A DNA stretch of 64,000 nucleotides from CAVUCH01 sp963739995 (GTDB taxonomy: Bacteria; Acidobacteriota; Vicinamibacteria; Vicinamibacterales; JAENWD01): positions 1 to 64,000 of the forward strand of contig CAVUCH010000010.1 in NCBI GenBank assembly GCA_963739995.1, in the 5' to 3' direction. Made by a program: the position numbers and the translations under genes. The notes below the pieces were generated by a model. The model saw nothing but the letters and a program-made list of their open reading frames with translations. It made no database searches and had not been told where the DNA came from. This document shows positions 1 to 6,444 of this stretch, in pieces. Each line of letters begins with the position of its first letter. Within the stretch, counting starts at the first letter, position 1.

Positions 1-458
1 TCGTCGCGTTGTCTCACCCGGCTCGCGCCATCTGTTAGGCGCGGCCGCTTTCGCGCGCTCGGATCGATGCGATGCGCGGCAATCAACGCGTCCAAGTCCG
101 TGCGGCGATATCTGACCGCGCGCCCAAAACGACAATAGGGCGGCCCGCTCCCTTGCTCCCGTGCGCGTCCCTGTCGCAGAAACGCGCGGCTCACGCCGAG
201 ATAGGCGGCCGCGTCGGCTTCGGTGAGGCTGTGCGCGGTCGACCGGATCGGGCCCCGCGGGCGCTTGGGGGTGTCGGGCCGTGGCGGGTCGGGCGGGTCG
301 TCGTCGCCACCGGCGCCGTCGCCGACGCTCAGGGCGTCACGCGCGGCACGGGTCGGCCCACGCGGGCGGCGCGGGCGCGGGCGCACATCGACGGCGGCCA
401 CGTCGATCGGTGCGTCAGGGTTGACGGCTGCGGCGGCTTGTGGAGTGTCGCGGTGCAT
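1..458 (-). CDS. HTH DNA-binding protein, excisionase/AlpA-like (partial)
   Basis: The reading frame opens at an ATG at 458 and runs off the left edge, so the C-terminus is missing (152 codons seen). The first ~75 residues are proline- and arginine-rich and look disordered. Residues ~76-130 form a winged-helix/HTH domain of the MerR-like excisionase type: a 'LTEADAAAYLGVSR' helix-turn-helix followed by the wing 'FGRAVRYRRTDLDALIAAH'. Such proteins act as recombination directionality factors or small regulators in integrative elements. The position next to an integrase and an att site supports that role. The family is recognised from the motif only; excisionase versus transcriptional regulator is open. 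Confidence 0.7.
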   Translation of the reverse strand, partial: MHRDTPQAAAAVNPDAPIDVAAVDVRPRPRRPRGPTRAARDALSVGDGAGGDDDPPDPPRPDTPKRPRGPIRSTAHSLTEADAAAYLGVSRAFLRQGRAREQGSGPPYCRFGRAVRYRRTDLDALIAAHRIDPSARKRPRLTDGASRVRQRD

Positions 459-501
459 GGTGGGGCAAGAATCGCCCACCGGATGCCTCGCGCGTGGTGG
501 T

Positions 502-1107
502 CTATTCGCGGCGAAGATACGCTCGGATCTTCCGCCTCACTTTTCGCGGGATGTAGATCTCTCGCGTCACCAGCGTGACGCCTTCCGCGATCGCCTCGAA
601 CACGTCGCCGCTGGTGGAGAGGGACAAGTCCGCGTAGATGCACGCGAACACCCGCCCGGTGATCGACGCGCGGCTCTTCGTCAGCTCCACCCCGGCGTCC
701 AGCAGCGCCCGCGCGATCCCGCCATTCAGCGCCATCCGTCGCTTCGGGCCAGGACGCTGCCGCAGCAACGCGAAATTCTCGGTGGCCGCGTCGAGCGACT
801 GCACCAGCGTGGCGCGCAGCGCCGCGCGCGTGCGCGGGGCGCACGGGGCAAACCGCAGCCACTCCGCGGTCGAGTCCGCCTCCAGTGCATCGAGCGCCGT
901 CAGGGCGCCCTGGAGCCGGCGTCGGAGCGTGGTAAGACCCTGACGGAGCCGGCGCATCTCGGCGTCCTCGGCCGCGCGAGCGTCCACCGCGCGGCCATAG
1001 TCCGCCACGGCCGCCTCGAGCGCCTCGAGCCCGCTCGCCGCGTCGGAGCCGCGCAGTAGGTCGGCGAGATCCGCGCGCGCCTCTGCGGACAGTCGCCGCA
1101 CGGTCAT
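502..1107 (-). CDS. hypothetical protein of an integrative element
   Basis: 201-aa protein whose ATG overlaps the integrase stop codon (ATGA). The middle (~35-75) is predicted helical, rich in Ala, Leu, Arg and Glu, and could form a coiled coil. The C-terminus is strongly basic (ends 'KVRRKIRAYLRRE'), which suggests nucleic-acid contact. I do not recognise a family. The tight overlap with the integrase reading frame and the downstream HTH gene suggest one element-borne transcription unit. No membrane segment or signal peptide is visible. Confidence 0.6.
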   Translation of the reverse strand: MTVRRLSAEARADLADLLRGSDAASGLEALEAAVADYGRAVDARAAEDAEMRRLRQGLTTLRRRLQGALTALDALEADSTAEWLRFAPCAPRTRAALRATLVQSLDAATENFALLRQRPGPKRRMALNGGIARALLDAGVELTKSRASITGRVFACIYADLSLSTSGDVFEAIAEGVTLVTREIYIPRKVRRKIRAYLRRE

Positions 1108-2359
1108 GCCTGCACCAGCTTCGCGACGGCCGCGGCTTTGTGCTCCGGCGCGAGATGCGCGTATCGCAGCGTCATTTTCAGATCGGCATGGCCGAGCAGC
1201 TCGCGCACGGTGTTGAGGTCCACGCCGGCCATCACGAGCTTGCGACGCGAACGTGTGCCGCAGATCGTGAAACCGAAATGCCCTCACCTTCGCGGCCGCC
1301 ACGAGCGGCAACCACGCGCTCTTGACGTCCGCGAGCGGCGCGCCGTCCTCACCGGGAAACACGGCGCCGCGGCGTCAGCATCGGTCGGCTTCCACGCCTT
1401 GAGCACGGCCACGGCTTCGGTGTTCAGCGGCACATGGCGCGTCTGCCCGCTCTTCGCACCGCCGCCCTGGACCGTCACGATCGCGCGCGTCAGATCCACG
1501 TCAGCCCACCGCAGGTTGAACAACTCGCCGCGGCGCAGCCCGGTATTGAGCGCGAGCAGCACGATCGGCGTGATGTGGTCCGTATAGCTGCCGTGCTCCG
1601 GCCAGAGCGCGTAGCCCCGTTCGCGGCGCCACGCATTCGCGCTGCGCGCGCTCCGCGCGCCGCGTGGTGTCTCTGGCGATGAGCGCGGCCCGCAGCCGCG
1701 TCTCTTCGGCCGGCGAGAGGTAGCGCACGATCGCCGCCGCGGTCCAGCTTCGCCAGCCGCACCTTGGTCAGCGGATGCGCGGTGAGCAAGCCCCATTCGA
1801 CCGCGCGCGCGAGTGCCGCTTTCACCACGGCCAGGTCACGGTTGACGGTCGCCGGCGCCGTGCCGGCGTTGAGCCGCGCGGAGCGCCAGCGTTCGATCGC
1901 AAAGCCGGTGATCTCGTCCAGGCGCAGCGCGTCGAGCGTCGGCCCGAACACCCGGCGCAGCCGTGCCGCCTGCTCGGCCCCGCGCGTCCGTTGGGCCGTG
2001 AGCCACGGGGTGTAGTGGTCCGCTACAAATGTCGCAAACGTGATGCGTCGGTCCTCGGCCTGCTTGGCGGCGATCGGATCGTCGCCGCGGGCCACGTCCG
2101 CGAGCACCTTGCGGGCCTCATCGCGGGCCTCAGGCGCGCTCAGCACGGCTGGGGTGCCCAGCACATACCACCGCGCCGACGCGCGCCGTGGTGCCTCTGC
2201 CGGCGCCGCTGCGGATCCCTTCGGCGTCCATGTGGCGTAGTACGTATGCGTGCCGCTCGGCCGCACGCGGAGCACGAAGCCGGTCAACTTCGTGTCGCGA
2301 ATGTCCACCGGCCCGGCCGGCAGCCTCCGCAGCAATTCGACGCCGATGAGTGCGCGCAT
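1104..2359 (-). pseudogene. tyrosine recombinase/integrase, broken by frameshifts
   Basis: Phage/ICE-type tyrosine integrase read from ATG 2359 (begins MRALIGVELLRRL). Stitched across frames it gives ~415 aa: an N-terminal arm-binding region, a SAM-like core-binding domain (~90-190), then the catalytic domain. All catalytic motifs survive: the first Arg in 'NTGLRRGELFNLRW', HxxR in 'FHDLRHTFAS', and GHxxxxxTxxYxH in 'LLGHADLKMTLRYAH'. The frame changes about four times: near 1735, near 1640, near 1355, and near 1245, where one extra C just after the HxxR motif explains the shift. Survival of the motifs means the lesions are recent or are sequence errors. The stop at 1104 overlaps the next gene, and the gene points away from the tRNA-derived att site at 2604-2650, the usual arrangement. 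Confidence 0.85.
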
Positions 2360-2381
2360 CAGTCCTCCGCCTGTGAGCCGC

Positions 2382-2431
2382 CAACCCTTGCGGGGCTGCG
2401 GCATCGGTTCGTGAATCAGCAACCCTTGCGG
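2382..2431. repeat. short direct repeats upstream of the integrase
   Basis: Two copies of the 12-mer caacccttgcgg lie at 2382-2393 and 2420-2431, between the integrase start and the att site. Arm-type integrase or excisionase sites are often short direct repeats in exactly this place. Only two copies are seen, so the assignment is inference. Confidence 0.35.
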
Positions 2432-2460
2432 TGTCTGCACGACGGGCGGGATGGCCGATC

Positions 2461-2509
2461 GTGCGGTGGTCGTGCGGCGTCGCAGATACGCCATGCACGA
2501 CCATCGCAC
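2461..2509. repeat. long imperfect hairpin between integrase and att site
   Basis: A 15-nt arm at 2461-2475 pairs with 2495-2509 with one mismatch (G-U in RNA), and inside it ggcgt (2476-2480) pairs with acgcc, leaving a 7-nt loop. It lies ~100 bp upstream of the integrase start. It could be a leader structure controlling the integrase, a terminator that shields the element from host transcription, or part of the recombination site. No T-run follows on either side. Confidence 0.55.
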
Positions 2510-2603
2510 ACGGTAGCACTGAGATGATGGGAAAGCCTAACGAAATCGGCAGGTTCGTGCTATGGCGGTAGACCGCGGTGTATGGCGCGAGAGGGTCAAA
2601 ACC

Positions 2604-2650
2604 CATTCGCAATGCAGAGGTCAGGGGTTCGATCCCCCTGCCGTCCACCA
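2604..2650 (+). mobile_element. attachment site: 3' fragment of tRNA-Ala(CGC)
   Basis: The sequence reads as the 3' part of a tRNA: anticodon loop 2606-2612 with anticodon CGC at 2608-2610, 3' anticodon stem 2613-2617, variable loop, T-stem/loop 2623-2639 with ttcgatc, 3' acceptor strand 2640-2646, discriminator A and encoded CCA (2648-2650). Position 70 is T, as needed for the G3-U70 pair that defines tRNA-Ala. The 5' half is absent: upstream of 2604 the anticodon stem no longer pairs. This is the footprint of an element inserted in a tRNA gene. The intact tRNA should lie at the other element end, left of the window. Confidence 0.85.
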
Positions 2651-2886
2651 ATCCAAACATCAGAAAGCCACTTGCAGGGATCCTCAGCCGTTGGCGCGCT
2701 GGTTGTTTAGGTGTGCGTGGCAGCCCGCTCCAACCCGCCCTCGTAGGTTGTGACAGTGACAGCGCTGAACTACGTTCCGCAGCCGTTTGCGGCGTCTCGA
2801 CCGCGTTCATGCCGCACTGCACACTATCGGCGAGCGGTTCGGTGTCGACATCACGGCGCTGCCTCGGCCGGGCGTAGACTGGGACG
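2651..2886. other. non-coding stretch between att site and first chromosomal gene
   Basis: No convincing coding frame, RNA gene or repeat is visible in these 236 bases. They presumably contain the promoter of the 2887 gene, but no good -35/-10 pair stands out. Confidence 0.4.
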
Positions 2887-3258
2887 ATGACTGACGCTGA
2901 GCTGGAACGGGAGCGAAGCGCCCTGCTGGCCGAAGAGCAGGAGCTGCTCGAGGCACATGGGCGCCTGCACCTCAGGCCAAACGACCGCCAGAGCCAGAAT
3001 GAGCACCGCGAACGTCTCAGGGCTCACATCGACCGCATCGGCGCCTTTCACGACGCCCTGTTCCCCGCACGACCAAAACAGCCACAGGCTCCGGCCGACC
3101 GTCGGCAGCACCGCATGATGCTGATGCCGTGTACCGCATGCGGGCAGGACGACCTCCGCGTTCTGCTTCGCACGCCCTGCGTGCTGTACGTGCGTTGTGA
3201 GCTCTGCGCGGCGGTATGGACGGTCCCAAAGCCGGGCCAGGAAGGGTTCGGCCCTTAG
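2887..3258 (+). CDS. small zinc-ribbon protein, function unknown
   Basis: 123-aa protein starting at ATG 2887. Residues 1-60 are charged and helical, likely a coiled coil (Glu-rich, with 'LAEEQELLEAHGRL'). Residues ~80-115 carry two CxxC-type knuckles, 'CTACG' and 'CELC', spaced as in a zinc ribbon. Several bacterial helical-plus-ribbon proteins bind nucleic acid or ribosomes, but nothing here fixes a function. It is the first intact gene on the chromosomal side of the integrated element. Confidence 0.6.
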   Translation: MTDAELERERSALLAEEQELLEAHGRLHLRPNDRQSQNEHRERLRAHIDRIGAFHDALFPARPKQPQAPADRRQHRMMLMPCTACGQDDLRVLLRTPCVLYVRCELCAAVWTVPKPGQEGFGP

Positions 3259-3490
3259 CGGTATCGGAATCGAACCACTGGGTTCCACCGTGTTACGTTG
3301 GACGTGAACCCGGCGGCTGACGCATCGGGAAGTGCCGGACATCGTCCGCGCGGTGTGCGCCGGCGCTCCTGCTGCCACCCGGCCGGCGCCGTCCCCAGCG
3401 GTCCAGTCGCCTGAACCACGCTGCATGCATTCCTTACATCTGCCTCCGCAAGTCACTTGCTCGGCTCGGGTTTTGCTGGATTACGCCGCC

Positions 3491-3595
3491 ATGCCTCCGG
3501 TGACCTGCATGGCATGTCCGCTGTGCCGTTCTCCTGACGTTCAGCCGCGGTCGAAGAAGGGACTGCTCGTCCGCCGTTGTCCGTCGCTGCTGTAG
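3491..3595 (+). CDS. possible small zinc-knuckle peptide or gene remnant
   Basis: A 34-codon frame with 'CMACPLCRSPDV' and a later Cys in 'RRCPSLL'. The CxxC followed by a Lys/Arg-rich stretch resembles the first half of a small zinc ribbon; the second knuckle is missing before the stop at 3593. It may be a truncated gene. No strong ribosome binding site is visible. It is included because it sits directly upstream of the UGA-containing glutaredoxin. Confidence 0.25.
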   Translation: MPPVTCMACPLCRSPDVQPRSKKGLLVRRCPSLL

Positions 3596-3745
3596 GCGCC
3601 GAGTGGAGCTGTAGCGAGAACCGCAACCAGAAGCCGCCTGAGGTTTACTCGCTGCACAGTGGCAGGGCACGCCAGTTCGCGGGAACCGCCTCGGGGCGAC
3701 GCAGCCGTGGCGCCCGATCGGCCCGGGGCAGAACAGGATCGAGCC

Positions 3746-3988
3746 ATGACACCACGCGTTGTCGTCTACACCAGACCTGGTTGACAGTTCTGCGAGCGCA
3801 CGAAGGAGTTCCTTCGGAAGTACGAGGTGCACTTCGTCGACCGGGATGTTACGGCGTCCGACCGGGCAATGGAGGATCTCGACAAGCAGGGGTTGATGAC
3901 GATCCCGGTTATTTTCGTGGACGGAGCGCCGATCGTCGGCTACGACGTACCGCAACTGAGAGCCGCGTTGAGTCTGCCGCGGCCGTGA
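3746..3988 (+). CDS. glutaredoxin-like selenoprotein with in-frame UGA (probable)
   Basis: ATG 3746 opens an 80-codon frame with one internal TGA at 3782-3784 (codon 13) and a terminal TGA at 3986-3988. Around the internal codon the protein reads VVVYTRPG-U-QFCERTKEFL, so UGA occupies the first cysteine of the glutaredoxin CxxC motif, giving UxxC with Cys16. The rest is a normal small glutaredoxin fold: cis-proline segment 'MTIPVIFVDG' (52-60), then 'VGYD' (64-67) as the glutathione-binding turn. Length fits NrdH/Grx3-like proteins. A SECIS-like hairpin starts 16 nt after the UGA, and SelB is encoded at 56640-58550. Glutaredoxin-like selenoproteins with U at this site are known in bacteria. 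The role would be thiol/selenol reduction of disulfides in the cytoplasm. The alternative is a TGC-to-TGA mutation or sequence error. Confidence 0.8.
3801..3816 (+). promoter_or_regulatory. bacterial SECIS-like hairpin
   Basis: Inside the glutaredoxin frame, cgaagg (3801-3806) pairs perfectly with ccttcg (3811-3816) around the loop AGUU (3807-3810). The loop begins 22 nt after the UGA and has G as its second base. Known bacterial SECIS elements lie within the coding region just after UGA and have a small apical loop with a G among its first two bases, so this fits. Its role would be to recruit SelB with Sec-tRNA to the UGA at 3782. Confidence 0.75.
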
Positions 3989-4129
3989 CGTGGTTTGCTG
4001 AACGTGAACTGCCCTGTAGCAGCGCCGTTCACGCGACCACCGGGACCGTAGGCGGCCATGCGCGGTGCTCATCGCTCTGGTGCTTCAGAAGAACGCACAT
4101 CCCCGAGCGAGGCGGTAGGTCACCGGGGC

Positions 4130-4166
4130 CTAGTGGCCTGTATCGGCTGAAGACACAGGCCACTAG
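4130..4166. repeat. perfect 12-bp inverted repeat, unknown role
   Basis: ctagtggcctgt (4130-4141) pairs without mismatch to acaggccactag (4155-4166) across a 13-nt loop. It lies in the 251-bp gap between the selenoprotein candidate and the YeaQ-type gene, where no other gene is visible. There is no T-run on either strand, so it is not a textbook terminator; a terminator of another kind, a small repeat element or a structured RNA are all possible. Confidence 0.5.
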
Positions 4167-4239
4167 TCCAGGCGGCTTCCCGGATGGCCTTTCACTTGCT
4201 ACACGCACGGCGGGCCGTTACTGAGCCCCGGAGGTGAGC

Positions 4240-4500
4240 ATGCTCGGAGTGCTTGGGTGGATTATCTTCGGTCTGATCGTCGGCGCCGTCGCCAAGCTCC
4301 TCATGCCGGGACGGGACCCGGGTGGGTTCATCGTCACGATGCTGCTCGGCATCGCTGGTGCCTTAATGGGGGGGTTCCTCGGCCGCGCCCTGGGCTGGTA
4401 CGGCGAGGGTGATTCCGCCGGCTTCCTGATGTCCCTCATTGGGGCGATCGTGCTGCTGGCGATTTACCGGATGGCCATCGGCAGGCGCGCGCGGGTGTAA
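4240..4500 (+). CDS. GlsB/YeaQ/YmgE-family small membrane protein
   Basis: 86-aa protein with three hydrophobic segments (about 1-20, 30-48 and 63-80) separated by 'PGRDPGG' and 'GWYGEGDSAG', typical of the YeaQ/YmgE transglycosylase-associated family. These are inner-membrane proteins induced by stress or in stationary phase; their biochemical job is unknown. The ATG at 4240 is chosen because GGAGGTGAGC lies directly upstream; an in-frame GTG at 4234 falls inside that Shine-Dalgarno. A rho-independent terminator follows immediately, so this looks like a single-gene unit. Confidence 0.85.
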   Translation: MLGVLGWIIFGLIVGAVAKLLMPGRDPGGFIVTMLLGIAGALMGGFLGRALGWYGEGDSAGFLMSLIGAIVLLAIYRMAIGRRARV

Positions 4501-4505
4501 GTCGG

Positions 4506-4546
4506 AGGGAACAGCCGTCGCTCGGACGACGCTGTTCCCTGCTTTT
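4506..4546 (+). terminator. rho-independent terminator
   Basis: agggaacag plus cgtcg (4506-4520, one bulged C) pairs with cgacg plus ctgttccct (4527-4540) around ctcgga, followed by gctttt. It ends the YeaQ-type gene six bases after its stop. Confidence 0.85.
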
Positions 4547-4675
4547 CGTCCGGATCTCTTCACCTACAGGCGGCGTGGCGCCCGTCGCGTGCTGGCTGTG
4601 TGCGCGCGCGCATACCGGGCGACTATACAGGGCTGTTCAACAAAAGGGAGCCCGAGTCCAGACCTCGATCCCGCC

Positions 4676-4705
4676 TTGACAGTGTGCGGACCCCGCACCC
4701 ACAAT
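4676..4705 (+). promoter_or_regulatory. sigma70-type promoter of the PHP-DUF2723-lolA-secretin operon
   Basis: A perfect -35 TTGACA at 4676-4681, an 18-bp spacer and a -10 CACAAT (4/6 match) at 4700-4705. The predicted start near 4712 leaves a leader of about 45 nt before the ATG at 4758. Confidence 0.55.
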
Positions 4706-4757
4706 TGACCGCGCTCCGACGTGCACTCTCTGGCACCGGGCGCGTGCCTCCCGGCTG

Positions 4758-6440
4758 ATGGTCGCCCTCGCCCACTCCCTATCACTGATGGCGGCAATTG
4801 CCGCGATGCGCGGACGGCATGCCGAGGCTGCCGATTTCTCGCGCGTTGCCGCGCGCCTGGCGTCGGGGGAGGCCGACCCGGCCGACACCGACACGGGGGC
4901 GGTGCGCGAGGCGCTGGCGCGCATTCGAGACCTCGGCGCGGAACCGGCTCTTGAAGAAGCGTTGGCCGAGGTGCCGGAGGATCTCCGGCGGCTTGCCGCC
5001 AGCGGGAGCCTCGGCGTCACCGATGTCGCCGAACTGCACCGGGTCACCGGGGAGACTTCGCTAGGCCAGTTGTGTGACCGCCTTGGCGATGCAGAGCTGG
5101 CCGCCTCTCTTGATCCGGCGCTGCTGGAACGCGCCCGTGCCGGCATCGCGCACGCCTCTGTCACGCGTCCGCGCATTCCGCTTGGTCGCGCGTGGAGCCT
5201 GCTGGACCCGCTCCTTACTGCTATCCGCGACGCCTCCCCGGAGATCGAGCGCATTGTCGCCACCGGCAGCTTCCGGCGCTTCGCGGCAGTCACCGGCGAT
5301 CTCCAGGTGCTCGTGGCCTCGTCGGATTCGGCCAGAACGCACACGCGTCTGCTGGCGTTGCCGTTCATCTCCGCCGTGCTGCACGCGAGCCGCGACAAGG
5401 TCGTGCTCCGGTTCGACCGGGCGGAGCTGACACTCCACATCGTGCGGCCCGAGTCGTTCGTGCCACGGCTGGTGTCTCTCACGGGATCGGCGGCTCACGT
5501 GTCCCAGGTGCGGCAGCGCGCCGACAGCCTGGGACTGACCCTCACGGCCCACGCGCTGATCGACGCCGAAGGCGACGCGATCGCGGTCTCGTCCGAGGAG
5601 GACTTGTACGCGGCGCTCGATCTCGCGCCGGTGGCGCCGGAACTGCGCGAGGGCGCAGGCGAAGTGGAAGCCGCTGCCAGGCGCGAGCTGCCCCGGCTGC
5701 TTTGTCACGAGCAGATTCGCGGCGACCTGCACATGCACACGGACTGGAGCGACGGGCGCGACCCGCTCGAAGCGATGCTGCTGGCCGCCGAAGCACTCGG
5801 GTACGAATACGTGGCCATCACCGACCATTCGCACACCTCCGCGATTGCCCGCGGGCTCGATCTCGGTCGCCTGGAGCGTCAGATGGACGCAGTTGCAGCG
5901 GCCCAGGAGAAGCACCCGGCGATCACCGTCCTGCAGGGATCCGAGGTCGACATCCTGCCGGACGGCTCCCTCGACTTCCCCGACGCGGTGCTCGAACGGC
6001 TCGATGTGGTGCTCGCTTCTCTGCACGACGTGGCCGGACATTCCGGCGCCCAGCTCACCGACCGTTATATCCGGGCGATGCACAATCCGTTCGTCCAGAT
6101 CGTGACGCACCCGACCAACCGGCTGGTGCCGAGTCGGGACGGCTACACGCTGGACGAGCCGCGCCTCTTCGACGCCGCAGTCCAGACCGGCACCATCCTG
6201 GAGATCGACGGCGCCCCCGGCCATCTCGACATGGACGGCGCCATGGCGCGCCGCGCGATAGCCGCCGGCGCCCTCGTGTCGGTCGACGGCGACTGTCACC
6301 GCGCGGATCTCCTCGGCCGCCACATGCTGTTCGCCGTCGGCACCGCGCGGCGCGGGTGGGTCGAGGCCCGCCACGCTGTCAACGCGCTTCCGCTCGAGGC
6401 GCTACGCGCGCGGCTCACAGCGAAGCGTCGGGCCAGCTGA
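4758..6440 (+). CDS. PolX/PHP-family protein with degenerate polymerase site
   Basis: 560 aa with DNA polymerase X architecture: helix-hairpin-helix region (1-130), nucleotidyltransferase-like region (~150-310) and C-terminal PHP phosphodiesterase (~320-555). The polymerase motif that normally reads GSxRR...GDxD is 'TGSFRRFAAVTGDLQVL', so D181 is kept but the second metal-binding Asp is Gln183. The PHP metal ligands look mostly intact: GDLHMHT (His325, His327), ITDHSH, GSEVDI, ASLHD, HPTNR and DGDCHR. It therefore probably keeps nuclease or phosphoesterase activity and has lost DNA synthesis. It is a paralogue of the intact polX at 21924. Four bases separate it from the next gene, so it is the first gene of the operon. 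The start codon is not certain; ATG 4788 is also possible. Confidence 0.8.
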   Translation: MVALAHSLSLMAAIAAMRGRHAEAADFSRVAARLASGEADPADTDTGAVREALARIRDLGAEPALEEALAEVPEDLRRLAASGSLGVTDVAELHRVTGETSLGQLCDRLGDAELAASLDPALLERARAGIAHASVTRPRIPLGRAWSLLDPLLTAIRDASPEIERIVATGSFRRFAAVTGDLQVLVASSDSARTHTRLLALPFISAVLHASRDKVVLRFDRAELTLHIVRPESFVPRLVSLTGSAAHVSQVRQRADSLGLTLTAHALIDAEGDAIAVSSEEDLYAALDLAPVAPELREGAGEVEAAARRELPRLLCHEQIRGDLHMHTDWSDGRDPLEAMLLAAEALGYEYVAITDHSHTSAIARGLDLGRLERQMDAVAAAQEKHPAITVLQGSEVDILPDGSLDFPDAVLERLDVVLASLHDVAGHSGAQLTDRYIRAMHNPFVQIVTHPTNRLVPSRDGYTLDEPRLFDAAVQTGTILEIDGAPGHLDMDGAMARRAIAAGALVSVDGDCHRADLLGRHMLFAVGTARRGWVEARHAVNALPLEALRARLTAKRRAS

Positions 6441-6444
6441 GCGC

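Noticed and set aside
4080..4130. Possible tRNA-Sec (cttcaga near 4082)
   Set aside because: The stretch has an anticodon-loop-like string, but no stems pair around it and no T-loop follows.
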